The notes under the pieces are model-generated. The model saw nothing but the letters and a program-made list of their open reading frames with translations. It searched no databases and had not been told where the DNA came from. A DNA stretch of 64,000 bases from an uncultured Selenomonas sp. (lineage in GTDB: Bacteria > Bacillota > Negativicutes > Selenomonadales > Selenomonadaceae). A program made the position numbers and the translations under genes. The stretch is taken from contig CAMVGU010000018.1 of assembly GCA_947167105.1 (NCBI GenBank), positions 1 through 64,000 on the forward strand, in the 5' to 3' direction. Shown piece after piece: positions 52,774 through 62,050 of the stretch; position 1 is the first letter of the stretch, and every line of letters begins with the position of its first letter.

Positions 52774-54102
52774 TCACTCCTTATTTCCAAGGTAGGCGAC
52801 CCTGGCTTCTGCGGGGATATATACCTTGTCCCAGAGACGCGGCTTGTGATGTTCAATGGTGAAAATGAAAGCGTTCTCAACGAAATCGCTGAATAAGGCC
52901 GCATTTCCCTCATCGTCCAAGGGGCTGGAAACCACCAGGGAGATATTGTAGCGCCCTCCTACCAGGGGCAGCCTGGTAGTGAATTCTATGATATAGCAGT
53001 CACCTGCCTTGCCTTCCACCCATTTGGTGGCATCCCCGCTGGGCGTGGTCGTGTAGCCGCCGATGATTTCTTCGTTTTTGTCATCGCGGATGTGGTAGCC
53101 CACCCCTACGGCGGCATCTGCAAAGAAGCGCAGATGTATTCGCAGGCGTATGCGCTCATTGAATTGTGCCAGGATAAGATTTTCTCCGCTGCTGTCCAGC
53201 ACATCCAGTGCCATGACCCTGGCCTTGCCTGTGCCTTGCCGGAATTGGGCAACCTTGCTGGCGAACTCATCATCTTCCCTGAAGTTTAGGCGGGTGTCCT
53301 GGGTCAGCTTGCGTTCGTAGCTCTCTTTTGACTGGAGCGTGCAGCCGAGCTTGTCATTGGCGGCATTCATTTCGTCCCGCATTTCCCGCAGGTAGGCATC
53401 CGCCACCTGCTCGGCAGCTCCCTGCATTTTGAGTTTGCCGTGCTCCAGGTACAGGCAGCGGCTGCAGAAGCTTTTGACCACGCCTATATCGTGGGTGACG
53501 AACAGAACCGTGACCCCGGCCTCGATCATGTGGCGCATGCGGGTGATGCACTTGGTCTGGAAGGCCACATCGCCCACGGACAGGGCTTCATCGACAATCA
53601 GGATGTCAGGCTCCACATAGGCATTGACGGCAAAGGCCAGCCTGGCGAACATACCGCTGGAATACATCTTGACGGGCTGGTTGATGAAATCGCCAATGTC
53701 GGCGAATTTCACTATGTCCGGCAGACGCCTGTCCATTTCTTCGTGGCTGTAGCCCAGGACGGTGCCATTGAGGTAAATGTTCTCCAGGCCGGTCATTTCC
53801 GGATTGAAGCCGGCTCCCAGCTCCAGCAGGGAGGCTATGCGTCCCTGCACTTCCACCTTGCCGGAGGTTGGCGCGAGCACCCCGGTGATTATTTTCAGCA
53901 GGGTGGACTTGCCGGCTCCGTTCTTGCCGATGATGCCTATGGTCTCACCCTTTTCAATGGTAAAGGAAAGATCAGTCAGGGCGTAAAAATCGCGGCTGTA
54001 TCGCTTGTGAAATGGATGGAGTGATTCCTTCAGCCTGTCGATGGGGTTATCAAAGATTTTATATATTTTTGTCAGATTATCAATTTTGATTGCGGTTTCC
54101 AT
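52774..54102 (-). CDS. wzt: polysaccharide export ABC ATPase (Wzt-like) with C-terminal domain
   Basis: A 442-residue ATPase. Residues 1-250 are the nucleotide-binding domain: Walker A GKNGAGKST, signature YSSGMFARLAFA, Walker B ILIVDEALSVGD and a switch His in VTHD. From about residue 290 to the end there is an extra beta-sandwich-like domain (ARVMALDVLDSSGENL, GVGYHIRDDKNEEIIGGYTT, YNISLVVSSPL), the layout of Wzt proteins that recognise the capped end of the glycan before export. The ATG at 54102 follows GAGG by about 11 nt. Confidence 0.92.
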   Translation of the reverse strand: METAIKIDNLTKIYKIFDNPIDRLKESLHPFHKRYSRDFYALTDLSFTIEKGETIGIIGKNGAGKSTLLKIITGVLAPTSGKVEVQGRIASLLELGAGFNPEMTGLENIYLNGTVLGYSHEEMDRRLPDIVKFADIGDFINQPVKMYSSGMFARLAFAVNAYVEPDILIVDEALSVGDVAFQTKCITRMRHMIEAGVTVLFVTHDIGVVKSFCSRCLYLEHGKLKMQGAAEQVADAYLREMRDEMNAANDKLGCTLQSKESYERKLTQDTRLNFREDDEFASKVAQFRQGTGKARVMALDVLDSSGENLILAQFNERIRLRIHLRFFADAAVGVGYHIRDDKNEEIIGGYTTTPSGDATKWVEGKAGDCYIIEFTTRLPLVGGRYNISLVVSSPLDDEGNAALFSDFVENAFIFTIEHHKPRLWDKVYIPAEARVAYLGNKE

Positions 54103-54115
54103 AAAAATGCTATCC

Positions 54116-55072
54116 TCAAACTCCAAGAAAAGCCTCGACCATGTCTGCTACATAAAGCATGTCGGACTTCGTATAACGCTGATCGACCGGCAGTGGCAGT
54201 ATATGTTCTGCGTAGTCCCTTGCGCGTGAGCCGGCCGGTGCCAGGCTGACCACCTCCGGCCACAACTGCGGCACATATATTTTTCTGTCTATAAGCTGCT
54301 GTCTCACCGAGGCTGCAGCCCTGCAATACAGCGGATAGGCAAAGGCTCCCGCCGGTGCTGATAATGGCAGTCTGTTTGCTGCTGCAAGCCGCTCGTGCAG
54401 GCAGAGGAAATTCTCACTTCTGGAGGAGCAGACGAAATCGTAGTCTATCCCATGCAGCAGATTGCTCGTTAGTCTGGACATGCTCTTGATGGGTTCGCTG
54501 GCGAAGAGCTCGTTGTTGTGTACATACTGCCCGTAGAATTCCGAAGCGTTGCGCTCTTTTCTGCCCAGCAGGAAAAGCATGCGTTGATAGGATTCGTCAG
54601 CAGGGATATTCCTGCTGATACGTTTGTCAGTATAGAGCAGGGCACCATCAGCGACCCCGAAGAATTTGCGGCAGGAATAAATCGTATGGGTGCCGGGAGT
54701 GGGCCCGGCAAAATATGCCTGGGTATTGTCGACAATGAGCTTGGGAAAGCTTGTCCTGATTTCTTCTATAGCTCCGGTTGTGAGCTGTCCGAAATAGTTG
54801 ACCAGATAGAGCCAGGCGTCATGGCAAATACCCGTTGGCAGGAGCGGCAGCCAGTCGGCAGATAGATCATAAAAGGAAAGGTCTATGCCGTATTTCCGGC
54901 AGGTGTCAATCACGCTGTCGCAAATGTAATAAGGCAGGGCAATACTGCGAATGCCCTGCGCTTCAATCAGGTACGCCAGCGCATTCCGGCCGCAGTTGAG
55001 AGCGATTGCGGCCTCATGCAGCATAGGCAGCCTGTAAGTGTCCAGTTCTATATAACCGCCTATTTCACGCAT
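54116..55072 (-). CDS. atypical DegT-fold (PLP aminotransferase-like) protein
   Basis: A 318-residue protein with the overall pattern of DegT-family enzymes but shorter than the usual 370. It keeps the start region LNCGRNALAYLIEA, the IALPYYICDSVI segment, VDNTQAYFAG (Asp/Gln cofactor region) and YSCRKFFGVADGALLY, in which the Lys lines up with the Schiff-base Lys. It may be a true aminotransferase or a diverged relative. It overlaps the WbqC gene by 8 bases; GGGGAG precedes the ATG. Its WbqC/DegT adjacency is typical of such glycan loci. Confidence 0.7.
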   Translation of the reverse strand: MREIGGYIELDTYRLPMLHEAAIALNCGRNALAYLIEAQGIRSIALPYYICDSVIDTCRKYGIDLSFYDLSADWLPLLPTGICHDAWLYLVNYFGQLTTGAIEEIRTSFPKLIVDNTQAYFAGPTPGTHTIYSCRKFFGVADGALLYTDKRISRNIPADESYQRMLFLLGRKERNASEFYGQYVHNNELFASEPIKSMSRLTSNLLHGIDYDFVCSSRSENFLCLHERLAAANRLPLSAPAGAFAYPLYCRAAASVRQQLIDRKIYVPQLWPEVVSLAPAGSRARDYAEHILPLPVDQRYTKSDMLYVADMVEAFLGV

Positions 55073-55793
55073 GCGCCCCGCTCCCCGTTTTGCCGTCCAG
55101 CAACTTGAAATCTGTCAGCATGGTCCTTAGTTTATCCCGGCTATTGCACATGATTACATCGAGTATGGACAGATTCGGCATGAAAGCATCTGCAAGCTGG
55201 GGATAAGGCTCCGCGTGAGCCTGCAGGAAGGTCAGTTTGATGCCGTGGGCTGCAAAATGCTGCGGGCTGTACAGCTCCTGGCCGCCGATTGCGTTCAGGT
55301 ACTCTGTTGCGCCCAAGCGCCGACAAATATCCAGGACGCGTTCTTCTGCGTGCAGGCTGCGATCCTGCTCGATCTCTGAGGAGAGCAGGAGATGTGTCTT
55401 TATGCCAAGATAGGCAGCTATTTCACGGATGGAGGCATATACGTACCTGGCCAGATTGGTTTCTTCGTTCATGATGAGGCGGGAAACGAGTGCTTCCGTA
55501 TCGTGGTAGAACGGTGCCCGCCCGTAGGCCATCCTGATGGTGGCCAGCAGTTTCTCGCGCCAGCGCAGGGACGGCTCCACGCCGATCTCATTGATATGCT
55601 TATAAGCGGAGCTGCCGCTCATCTGTATATTCATATACTGCGTCCGGCCCTGCACCAGTATCCGGTTGCGGTTGATCCAGCCGCCTTTGATGAAATTAAC
55701 ATCATCATACACGACATACTCATCGACAGCATTCAGGAGCTGCCAGTAGCCTATATAGGGCAGGAAGTAGGGCTGCATGATTCCAAGTTTCAT
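55065..55793 (-). CDS. WbqC-like family protein
   Basis: A 242-residue protein of the WbqC family (PF08889 type): MQPYFLPYIGYWQLLNAVDEYVVYDDVNFIKGGWINRNRIL at the start is diagnostic, and the Asp pair and Trp-Ile-Asn-Arg block are conserved. Family members occur in O-antigen and amino-sugar loci; the reaction has not been clearly shown. The gene lies between the SDR and the DegT-fold gene in a tightly packed operon; GGGAG 9 nt upstream of the ATG lies within the end of the SDR gene. Confidence 0.88.
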   Translation of the reverse strand: MKLGIMQPYFLPYIGYWQLLNAVDEYVVYDDVNFIKGGWINRNRILVQGRTQYMNIQMSGSSAYKHINEIGVEPSLRWREKLLATIRMAYGRAPFYHDTEALVSRLIMNEETNLARYVYASIREIAAYLGIKTHLLLSSEIEQDRSLHAEERVLDICRRLGATEYLNAIGGQELYSPQHFAAHGIKLTFLQAHAEPYPQLADAFMPNLSILDVIMCNSRDKLRTMLTDFKLLDGKTGSGAHA

Positions 55794-55808
55794 ATCATCT
55801 TGCTCCCG

Positions 55809-56558
55809 TCAGGCAGTGAAGCCGCCGTCCACCGGCAGGCAGGCGCCTGTCATCCAGCCGGCCCGCTCCGACAGGAGGAAAAGCACCATGCCCGAGACAT
55901 CCGTTGCCTTGCCCAGGCCCAGTATTTCCCTGTCGGTAAAGGTTGCCTTGTTGGTTATTTCCTCAGAGCCGGAAGTCATTTCGGTATTGACCCAGCCGGG
56001 CATGACAGCATTGATGCGGTGATGTCCCTTCGGGCCGATTTCCTTGGCGAGGGATTTTACGGCTGCGTTGACAGAGGCCTTGGAGGCCGCATAAGCGAAT
56101 TTGCCCGCATAGCATGACCAGGCATCTGTGGACGAAAACAGCACATGAGAACTGCCCTTGACGGCATACTTATTGCGCACGACGATCTGCAGCATATCCA
56201 CAGCAGCCCAGAAAGTAGTTTCCATCATCTGATGGGCTGCTTCACGGTCATAGGCACGCAGCGTAGTAATCATGACATTCCCGGCTGCATGCACAGTCCC
56301 GGAAAATTTGCCGTGCTCCGCCACGAAAGCATCAACCGCAGCCAGGAGCTGCTCGCGGTCGCACACATCGCAGACAGTCGGCACGATATGTCCGGGAAAG
56401 GAGGCAGCCAGCTCCTCAAGGCGTTCCCTGCGGCGTGCCACGGCCATGACAGTGGCACCGGCAGAGGCCAGCTCAGTGGCAATCTGCCGCCCCATGCCGG
56501 AGGAGGCGCCGGTCACGATGAAATTTTCATTGGTAAAGTCAAATCTGACTGTGCCCAA
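55809..56558 (-). CDS. short-chain dehydrogenase/reductase (FabG-like)
   Basis: A 249-residue NAD(P)-dependent reductase: TGASSGMGRQIA cofactor motif, HAAGN, catalytic Ser in FSSTDAW and YAASK, and the C-terminal PVDGG typical of 3-oxoacyl-ACP reductases. Next to a KAS III and an acyl carrier protein gene it most likely reduces a 3-oxoacyl-ACP to the 3-hydroxy form. The start is TTG at 56558, preceded by GGGGTGA at about 6 nt. It lies 18 bases after the KAS III gene. Confidence 0.87.
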   Translation of the reverse strand: MGTVRFDFTNENFIVTGASSGMGRQIATELASAGATVMAVARRRERLEELAASFPGHIVPTVCDVCDREQLLAAVDAFVAEHGKFSGTVHAAGNVMITTLRAYDREAAHQMMETTFWAAVDMLQIVVRNKYAVKGSSHVLFSSTDAWSCYAGKFAYAASKASVNAAVKSLAKEIGPKGHHRINAVMPGWVNTEMTSGSEEITNKATFTDREILGLGKATDVSGMVLFLLSERAGWMTGACLPVDGGFTA

Positions 56559-56576
56559 TCAGGCTCACCCCTTTGC

Positions 56577-57611
56577 TTATAAGCTGCCGACGGGCAGAAT
56601 CTGTGTTTCACTGCCGGTCATAAGGCAGGAAGCAATGGATAGCCCCACTCCAAAGCCGGAGAACAGGATCGTCCCCTCCGGCAGGCTGCCCAGGCAGGCA
56701 ATGCCCAGCGGTATGCTGGCAGAAGCGGTATTGCCGTACTTGCCCGCCGTAAAGGGCAGGCGTTCCCGTTCCATTCCCAGCTTATCAGCCAGTGCCTCGA
56801 CAGTCATGCGGTTGGGCTGGTGGATGACACCCAGGGCAATATCCCCGGCGGCCTGGCCGCTGCCTGCCAGCAGCTCATTGATGCTGGCAGGCACATCCTT
56901 CAGGGTGAAAGCCATGACAGCAGCACCATCCATGTAGCTGAAATTCTCCCGTTCCATCAGGATGTTGCCGGAGGCATCAGTAGTGCGTACTCCGCGCGCA
57001 CCGCCGCGGGGCATCTTCAGCAAGTCGGCACGGGTGCCGTCGGCCTGAATCAGGAAGCGCATTTCCTTATGGCTTTTCTCCGTCCGGGACAGCACGGCGG
57101 CAAAGCCGCAGTCCCCCATAATGGCCCTGCTCTGTGTCTCCATAGGATAAGCGAGCTTGGAAGTGGTGTCACCGCCGCACAGCAGGACCTTCCTGCCGCC
57201 CAGGGAAGGAAGCAGGCAGGCTGACAGATACAGCCCGTATACGAAACCGGAGCAGCCCATGCCCACATCGAAGGCCACTGTATCGGCAGGCAGATGCAGG
57301 CGGCCCTGCAACAAATGGCTGGTGGAAGGAAAGTAGTAGTCATGGGTCTGCGAAACGAAGATGACTGCACCGATTTCTGTCCTGCTGGCCAGTCCCGATT
57401 CGAACAGGCGGTCTGCCGACTCGCAGGCATAATCGGAAGTGCAGACTCCCGGCCTGGCTATGCTGAGAGAGGTGAAGCCCGTGCCCTTTTGCAAGCGTAT
57501 GGCCTTGTGCTCCGTCACCAGATCCGCCAGCCTTACCGGCACCGGGACGATATCGCTGGAGACGGTGGCCGTGACGCAGTCCAGGTTAATGCCAGAAAAA
57601 GCTGCCTGCAT
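56577..57611 (-). CDS. 3-oxoacyl-ACP synthase III (KAS III)-like protein
   Basis: A 344-residue thiolase-fold enzyme with the Cys-His-Asn triad in place: Cys in VGMGCSGFVYGL, His in GVIHQPNRM, Asn in GKYGNTASASIPL. KAS III normally condenses an acyl-CoA with malonyl-ACP; in secondary pathways relatives also transfer acyl groups. The ATG at 57611 overlaps the stop codon of the ACP gene (TGATG), and GGAGG lies 9 nt before it. Only 30 bases separate its end from the SDR start, so ACP, KAS III and SDR are one unit. Confidence 0.88.
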   Translation of the reverse strand: MQAAFSGINLDCVTATVSSDIVPVPVRLADLVTEHKAIRLQKGTGFTSLSIARPGVCTSDYACESADRLFESGLASRTEIGAVIFVSQTHDYYFPSTSHLLQGRLHLPADTVAFDVGMGCSGFVYGLYLSACLLPSLGGRKVLLCGGDTTSKLAYPMETQSRAIMGDCGFAAVLSRTEKSHKEMRFLIQADGTRADLLKMPRGGARGVRTTDASGNILMERENFSYMDGAAVMAFTLKDVPASINELLAGSGQAAGDIALGVIHQPNRMTVEALADKLGMERERLPFTAGKYGNTASASIPLGIACLGSLPEGTILFSGFGVGLSIASCLMTGSETQILPVGSL

Positions 57612-57835
57612 CAGTTGCATCCTCCGGCCAGGGCGTACAGATCGCCGACGGTCTGTGCGGCCTTCACATCCTGCGGGTTAAGGGTCTTGTCAAAGCTGGT
57701 GGAGCACATGGCCAGGAAGGCAACAAAGCTCAGGGAATCCCATTCCTCAATATCTTCCAGGCGGGTATCCATGTTCAAGTCCATTTCTGTATCCGTTAAT
57801 TCTGTTAATTTTTCCAAAAACAATTCTTTTTCCAT
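57611..57835 (-). CDS. acyl carrier protein
   Basis: A 74-residue acidic protein with the phosphopantetheine site Asp-Ser-Leu in EEWDSLSFVAFLA near residue 35 and the usual helices around it. It carries the growing acyl chain as a thioester. It is distinct from a housekeeping ACP because it sits first in a glycan operon, coupled to a KAS III gene. A GTG three codons upstream is an alternative start; the ATG at 57835 has AAAGGA upstream. Confidence 0.88.
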   Translation of the reverse strand: MEKELFLEKLTELTDTEMDLNMDTRLEDIEEWDSLSFVAFLAMCSTSFDKTLNPQDVKAAQTVGDLYALAGGCN

Positions 57836-57924
57836 TCCCTGCACGATCCTTTCTTCGCGCCCGCGGCAAGCGGGGCAGATTCAACCTGCGTGCCCCCAGG
57901 CTGCCAGCCTGACGGCACGTAGAT

Positions 57925-57954
57925 AGTATAGCATAAAGCAACGGAATAAAGCAA
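57925..57954 (-). promoter_or_regulatory. promoter of the ACP-KAS III-SDR operon
   Basis: On the minus strand TTGCTT (57949-57954) and TATACT (57925-57930) with 18-bp spacing, upstream of the ACP gene. It is divergent from the promoter at 57990. Confidence 0.6.
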
Positions 57955-57989
57955 CGCTCGACGAAGGTGCCTTATTTCTGCCGGGCGCC

Positions 57990-58018
57990 TTGACGTAGGC
58001 CCGGCCGTGGGGTAAACT
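57990..58018 (+). promoter_or_regulatory. promoter of the acyltransferase operon
   Basis: TTGACG and TAAACT with a 17-bp spacer, about 50 bases before the first acyltransferase gene. Confidence 0.6.
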
Positions 58019-58069
58019 TCTAGTATATCGTTAATATTATGACTGCCGGGGCAGAAAGGTTTAGATTAT

Positions 58070-59227
58070 ATGCAGCTTGAGTATCTGAATGGCTTGCGGG
58101 GCCTTTGCGCCTTATCTGTGGTGTGGTTCCACTTTCTTTACCTGTGGTTGCCGGCGGCATTGGATGGAGCCATGTACCGGGCGCATCTGGGCGGCGCATG
58201 GGAAGCCGTGATGGCTCGTATGCCGTTTTATGTGGCGGGAAATTCCCCCGTGTGCATATTCTTTGTCCTGAGCGGCTACGTGCTGAGCCTGCGTTTTTGG
58301 AGAGAACGCAGCCAGGCATGCCTCATCAGTGCAGCCTTGCGCCGCTATATCAGGCTTACAGGGCCGGTCTTAGGCTCGGTGCTGCTGGCCTGGCTGCTGA
58401 TGAAGGCGGGGCTGCTGGAATTTGATGCCCTGATGGCAGCTTCCGGAGCCGGCTGGAAATATTACCAGATGCAGCCTGACCTGCTGATGACATTGAAGGA
58501 AGCATTCTGGGATGTATATTTTGCCTACAATACTTCGGTCTCATACAATCCGGTGATGTGGACTATGCCGGTGGAGCTTAAAGGGTCTTTCGTAGCGCTG
58601 GCTTTCCTGGCAATTCTGGGCAATGTGCAGCGCCGTGATCTGGGCTATGCAGTTTTGGCATTTATATTCATATGGCCGCAGACCTATATTTTTGCTTTCG
58701 TGCTGGGCGTATGGCTGGCAGACCTGAATCATGCTGCGGATCGCCGGGGGCTGAGGGACAGGCTGGCGCGGCTGCGCCTGCTGCCGCACGTGGCAACGGC
58801 GCTGTCCCTGTATCTCCTTCTGTACGTGAACAGCACATCAAGCCCCGTTTACGGATGGCTTTGCACAGCCCTGCCGGATTGGCTTGACAAGGAAATTCTG
58901 CTGCATATACTGGGAGCAGGGTGCCTGGTCTGGGCCTGCGGGCATTTTCGGCCCTGCCGCAGCTTTTTCTCCTGGCAGCCGCTGGTGTCAATAGGGCATT
59001 ATTCATTTTCCCTGTACCTGGTGCATATTCCCGTAATGCTGTCGCTGGGCTCGAACATCTTCCTATACATGCGGGCGGGAGAAATTGGCTACGGCACATC
59101 TGCTCTGTCAGCCTTTCTGGCCTGCCTGCCCGTGGTGGCGCTTATGACCGTTGCTCTGGATAAATTTTTTGACAAACCATCGGGGAGCCTGGCGCGTCGT
59201 TTCAGCCGCTGGGCGCTCCGGTCGTGA
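58070..59227 (+). CDS. acyltransferase family 3 membrane protein (OafA-like)
   Basis: A 385-residue polytopic membrane protein of the acyltransferase-3 family that O-acylates sugars on the outer side of the inner membrane. The N-terminus EYLNGLRGLCALSVVWFHF holds the family's Arg and catalytic His, followed by about ten helices and the SLYLVHIPVML segment near the end. It lacks the extra SGNH domain seen in some OafA proteins. AAAGG lies about 10 nt before the ATG. A paralogue follows after 16 bases. Confidence 0.88.
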   Translation: MQLEYLNGLRGLCALSVVWFHFLYLWLPAALDGAMYRAHLGGAWEAVMARMPFYVAGNSPVCIFFVLSGYVLSLRFWRERSQACLISAALRRYIRLTGPVLGSVLLAWLLMKAGLLEFDALMAASGAGWKYYQMQPDLLMTLKEAFWDVYFAYNTSVSYNPVMWTMPVELKGSFVALAFLAILGNVQRRDLGYAVLAFIFIWPQTYIFAFVLGVWLADLNHAADRRGLRDRLARLRLLPHVATALSLYLLLYVNSTSSPVYGWLCTALPDWLDKEILLHILGAGCLVWACGHFRPCRSFFSWQPLVSIGHYSFSLYLVHIPVMLSLGSNIFLYMRAGEIGYGTSALSAFLACLPVVALMTVALDKFFDKPSGSLARRFSRWALRS

Positions 59228-59243
59228 AGGGATCAGTGCAAAT

Positions 59244-60431
59244 ATGCAGATAGACTACCTGAATGGCATAAGAGGGGTCTGCGCCTTATGGGTCGTGCTT
59301 GCTCATGAAGTGATGCTCTTTTTGCCCATGGGACTCTCCGGGGAGGCCAGGCTGCAGCATCTGGAAGGGCCGTGGGAATACGCATTGGCCAACCTGCCTG
59401 TTTTGGAAGTCAATTTTGGTGTATGTATATTCTTCACGATCAGTGCTTTTGTGCTGAGCCTCCGCTATTGGCAGCAGGAGCGCAGGGAGAATGCCTGCCT
59501 GGCCGATGCTGCTGTGAGGCGCTATTTCCGTCTGGCCGGGCCTGTCACTTGCGCGATGCTGTGCTCCTGGCTGGTCACCAGGGCCGGCTGGATGCGTAAT
59601 TTTGAGGCATCCGCCGTCACATTGTCCACCGAAGTCATAGACGGCAATGGTGCCCTTGTGTTTCACGTACCGGCAGGCTTCCTGGAGATGCTGCAAGCAG
59701 CACTGTACAATGTCTACATAGATATTGGGCCTGCTATCTCGCATCAGTTTGATTTCGTGCTTTGGACGATGCCTGCCGAGCTGCAAGGGTCTTTTTTGTC
59801 CTTTGCTTTTCTGGCATTGTTCGGCGCGGTCAGGTGCCGTGATATTTTTTACCTGATGATTTGCCTCTGGGCGGGCAGCAGTTCCTACTTGCTGGCCTTT
59901 CCGCTGGGTGTGTGGCTGGCGGATATAGCATATGCAGAGGACAGGAGCGGACTGCGTGAGCGGCTGCGGCAGGGGAAGATGCTGGCTGCGGCGGCACTGC
60001 TTCTGGGGCTGTATCTGGGCTTTTTCCGGGATGTGCCGGGCAATCCGATCTATGACTGGCTGCGGGAGGATGTGTTTGACTGGCCGGGCATCAACCGCAC
60101 GGTATTCTGCCATGTGCTGGGCAGTTTCTTTTTCATGTATGCAGTCCTGCATTTGCAGACGGTGCAGCGTTTCTTTAGCTGGCATCCGCTGGTGGTGCTG
60201 GGGCGCTACTCTTTTGCTGTTTATCTGGTGCATGTCACGGTGCTGTGCTCGGCCCAGTCGTCTCTGTTCCTGCACTTCCTTAAGCATGGCCACGGCTACG
60301 GGACCTCCTTCCTTGTCTCCCTGTGCCTGAGCATGCCCTTGATAGCTTTGCTGGCCTTTTTGCTGGACAGGCTGGCTGACAGGCCCTCGAAGCGCCTGGC
60401 CCGCTGGGTCGCGCACAAAGTGCTAGGCTGA
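59244..60431 (+). CDS. acyltransferase family 3 membrane protein, second copy
   Basis: A 395-residue paralogue of the preceding protein, with the same start (DYLNGIRGVCALWVVLAHEV), helix pattern and SFAVYLVHVTVL segment. Two adjacent acyltransferases suggest two acylation sites or two acyl donors. The ATG at 59244 gives the family N-terminus; the open frame extends 31 codons into the previous gene. AAGGGA lies somewhat far (about 12 nt) upstream. Confidence 0.87.
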   Translation: MQIDYLNGIRGVCALWVVLAHEVMLFLPMGLSGEARLQHLEGPWEYALANLPVLEVNFGVCIFFTISAFVLSLRYWQQERRENACLADAAVRRYFRLAGPVTCAMLCSWLVTRAGWMRNFEASAVTLSTEVIDGNGALVFHVPAGFLEMLQAALYNVYIDIGPAISHQFDFVLWTMPAELQGSFLSFAFLALFGAVRCRDIFYLMICLWAGSSSYLLAFPLGVWLADIAYAEDRSGLRERLRQGKMLAAAALLLGLYLGFFRDVPGNPIYDWLREDVFDWPGINRTVFCHVLGSFFFMYAVLHLQTVQRFFSWHPLVVLGRYSFAVYLVHVTVLCSAQSSLFLHFLKHGHGYGTSFLVSLCLSMPLIALLAFLLDRLADRPSKRLARWVAHKVLG

Positions 60432-60493
60432 GGGCAGCGCCTGCGCAGGGCAAGCCGGGGCGCATTGGACAGCAGAATGATAGGAGTGATCTG

Positions 60494-62050
60494 ATGGCAA
60501 TCCTGGCGACGGACTATCTGGAAAGAGCGGCTGCAAAATGGCCCGGCAAAGCAGCGATAGCGGACGAGAAACGGCAGATGACATATGGCGAGCTTTGGCA
60601 TGATGCCCAAAGGATTGCCCAGGCTCTGGCCGTGGCCGGCCTGCACAGGCAGCCGGTAGTCCTGTGGCTGGGGCGTGAAGGGCGTAACGTGGCGGCCTCC
60701 CAGGGGGTGGCGCTCTCCGGTAACATATATGTGCCCCTGGACACAGCGACGCCGCTCCGGCGGCTGCTGCGCCTGTACGGAGTCCTGCGCCCATCTGCCG
60801 TTATAGTGGGACGGGAGTATGCGCAGCAGGCTGCCTGCCTGCTGGAGCGGGCAGGCAAAGACGAAGGGGAGGAAATTCCCTGCCTGCTGGTCTACGAAGA
60901 TATCGTAGCTTCACAGGAGGATGCTGCTGGCAGGGCCGCGCTCACGAAGGCAAAAGAAGCCAGGCTCGAGACGGATGCCCTGTGCATCATCTTCACTTCC
61001 GGTTCCACGGGACAGCCGAAAGGGGTGGTTGTCTCTCATCAACTGATCTGCAACCAGATCGAGGCTACCACCGAATTATTCGGGCTGGATGAGACACAGG
61101 TGCGGGCGGGACAGGTGCCGCTCTATTTCACCATGGGCGCCTATGATGATGTCTACTCCGTCTTTGCCACTGGCGGCAGGCTCCTGCTGCTCTCGGCAAC
61201 GCAGCTTATGTTTCCCAGGAAGCTGATGGCACTCCTGAAGAAAGAAGGCGTGAATACCATCTTCTGGGTTCCCTCTATGCTGAAAAGCCTGGTCACGGGC
61301 CGTGCCCTGGAATTGCCGCCGGAGGAGTTGCCGCCATTGAAGTTCATTGCCTTCGCCGGTGAACCGATGCCGCTGGCCATCGCCCGGGCCTTGCGGGAAG
61401 CCTTTCCTGCAGCGACTCTGGTCAACCGCTATGGTGCAACAGAGCTGGGCCCGAATACCTGCTATTTTCTGCCCCAGGAGATGGGAGAGCTGAAATCCCT
61501 GCCCCTTGGCACGCCTATCAGGGGGCACGAGCTTCTGCTGCTGGACGCCCAGGGCCGGGCTGTGCGTCAGAGTGGCGAGATCGGGGAAATCTGCGTGCGC
61601 GGGCTGACTGCCCTCGGATATTGGTGCGACCGGGAGCGGACGGAAAGGGCATTTGTGCAGAACCCGCTCAACCCGGCCTATCCGGAGCGCCTCTATCGCA
61701 CAGGCGACCTGGCGCGCCTGGAGCCGGATGGCAGCCTGACCTATGCATCCCGCAATGACGACCAGATCAAGCATCTTGGCTATCGCATCGAGCTGGGGGA
61801 GATAGAAGCAGCCGTGGCAGAGATTCCCGGCATGGGACTGGCGGCCTGCATCTACGATGAGCAGGCAGACGCTCTTGTCCTGTTCTATATGGGAAATATC
61901 CAGCCCAGGGACATCATGCAGGAACTGTCTGACGCGCTGCCACGCTATATGTGGCCTACCCGTTTCGAGCATTTGGAGGAAATGCCGCAGACGGCGACCG
62001 GTAAACTGGACAAGCAAGCCTTGAAGGGCCTGCTGGGGAGGAAATCATGA
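60494..62050 (+). CDS. acyl/aminoacyl-adenylating ligase (DltA-like AMP-binding protein)
   Basis: A 518-residue adenylate-forming enzyme with IIFTSGSTGQPKGVVVSH, NRYGATELGPNTCYF, YRTGDLARLEPDGSL, NDDQIKHLGYRIELGEIE and PQTATGKLDK (C-terminal catalytic Lys). The pattern resembles amino-acid adenylation domains and DltA, which load an acid onto a carrier protein. The acceptor is almost surely the ACP encoded immediately downstream, as the genes overlap by ATGA. The loaded acid cannot be read from sequence. AGGAGTG precedes the start. Confidence 0.88.
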   Translation: MAILATDYLERAAAKWPGKAAIADEKRQMTYGELWHDAQRIAQALAVAGLHRQPVVLWLGREGRNVAASQGVALSGNIYVPLDTATPLRRLLRLYGVLRPSAVIVGREYAQQAACLLERAGKDEGEEIPCLLVYEDIVASQEDAAGRAALTKAKEARLETDALCIIFTSGSTGQPKGVVVSHQLICNQIEATTELFGLDETQVRAGQVPLYFTMGAYDDVYSVFATGGRLLLLSATQLMFPRKLMALLKKEGVNTIFWVPSMLKSLVTGRALELPPEELPPLKFIAFAGEPMPLAIARALREAFPAATLVNRYGATELGPNTCYFLPQEMGELKSLPLGTPIRGHELLLLDAQGRAVRQSGEIGEICVRGLTALGYWCDRERTERAFVQNPLNPAYPERLYRTGDLARLEPDGSLTYASRNDDQIKHLGYRIELGEIEAAVAEIPGMGLAACIYDEQADALVLFYMGNIQPRDIMQELSDALPRYMWPTRFEHLEEMPQTATGKLDKQALKGLLGRKS

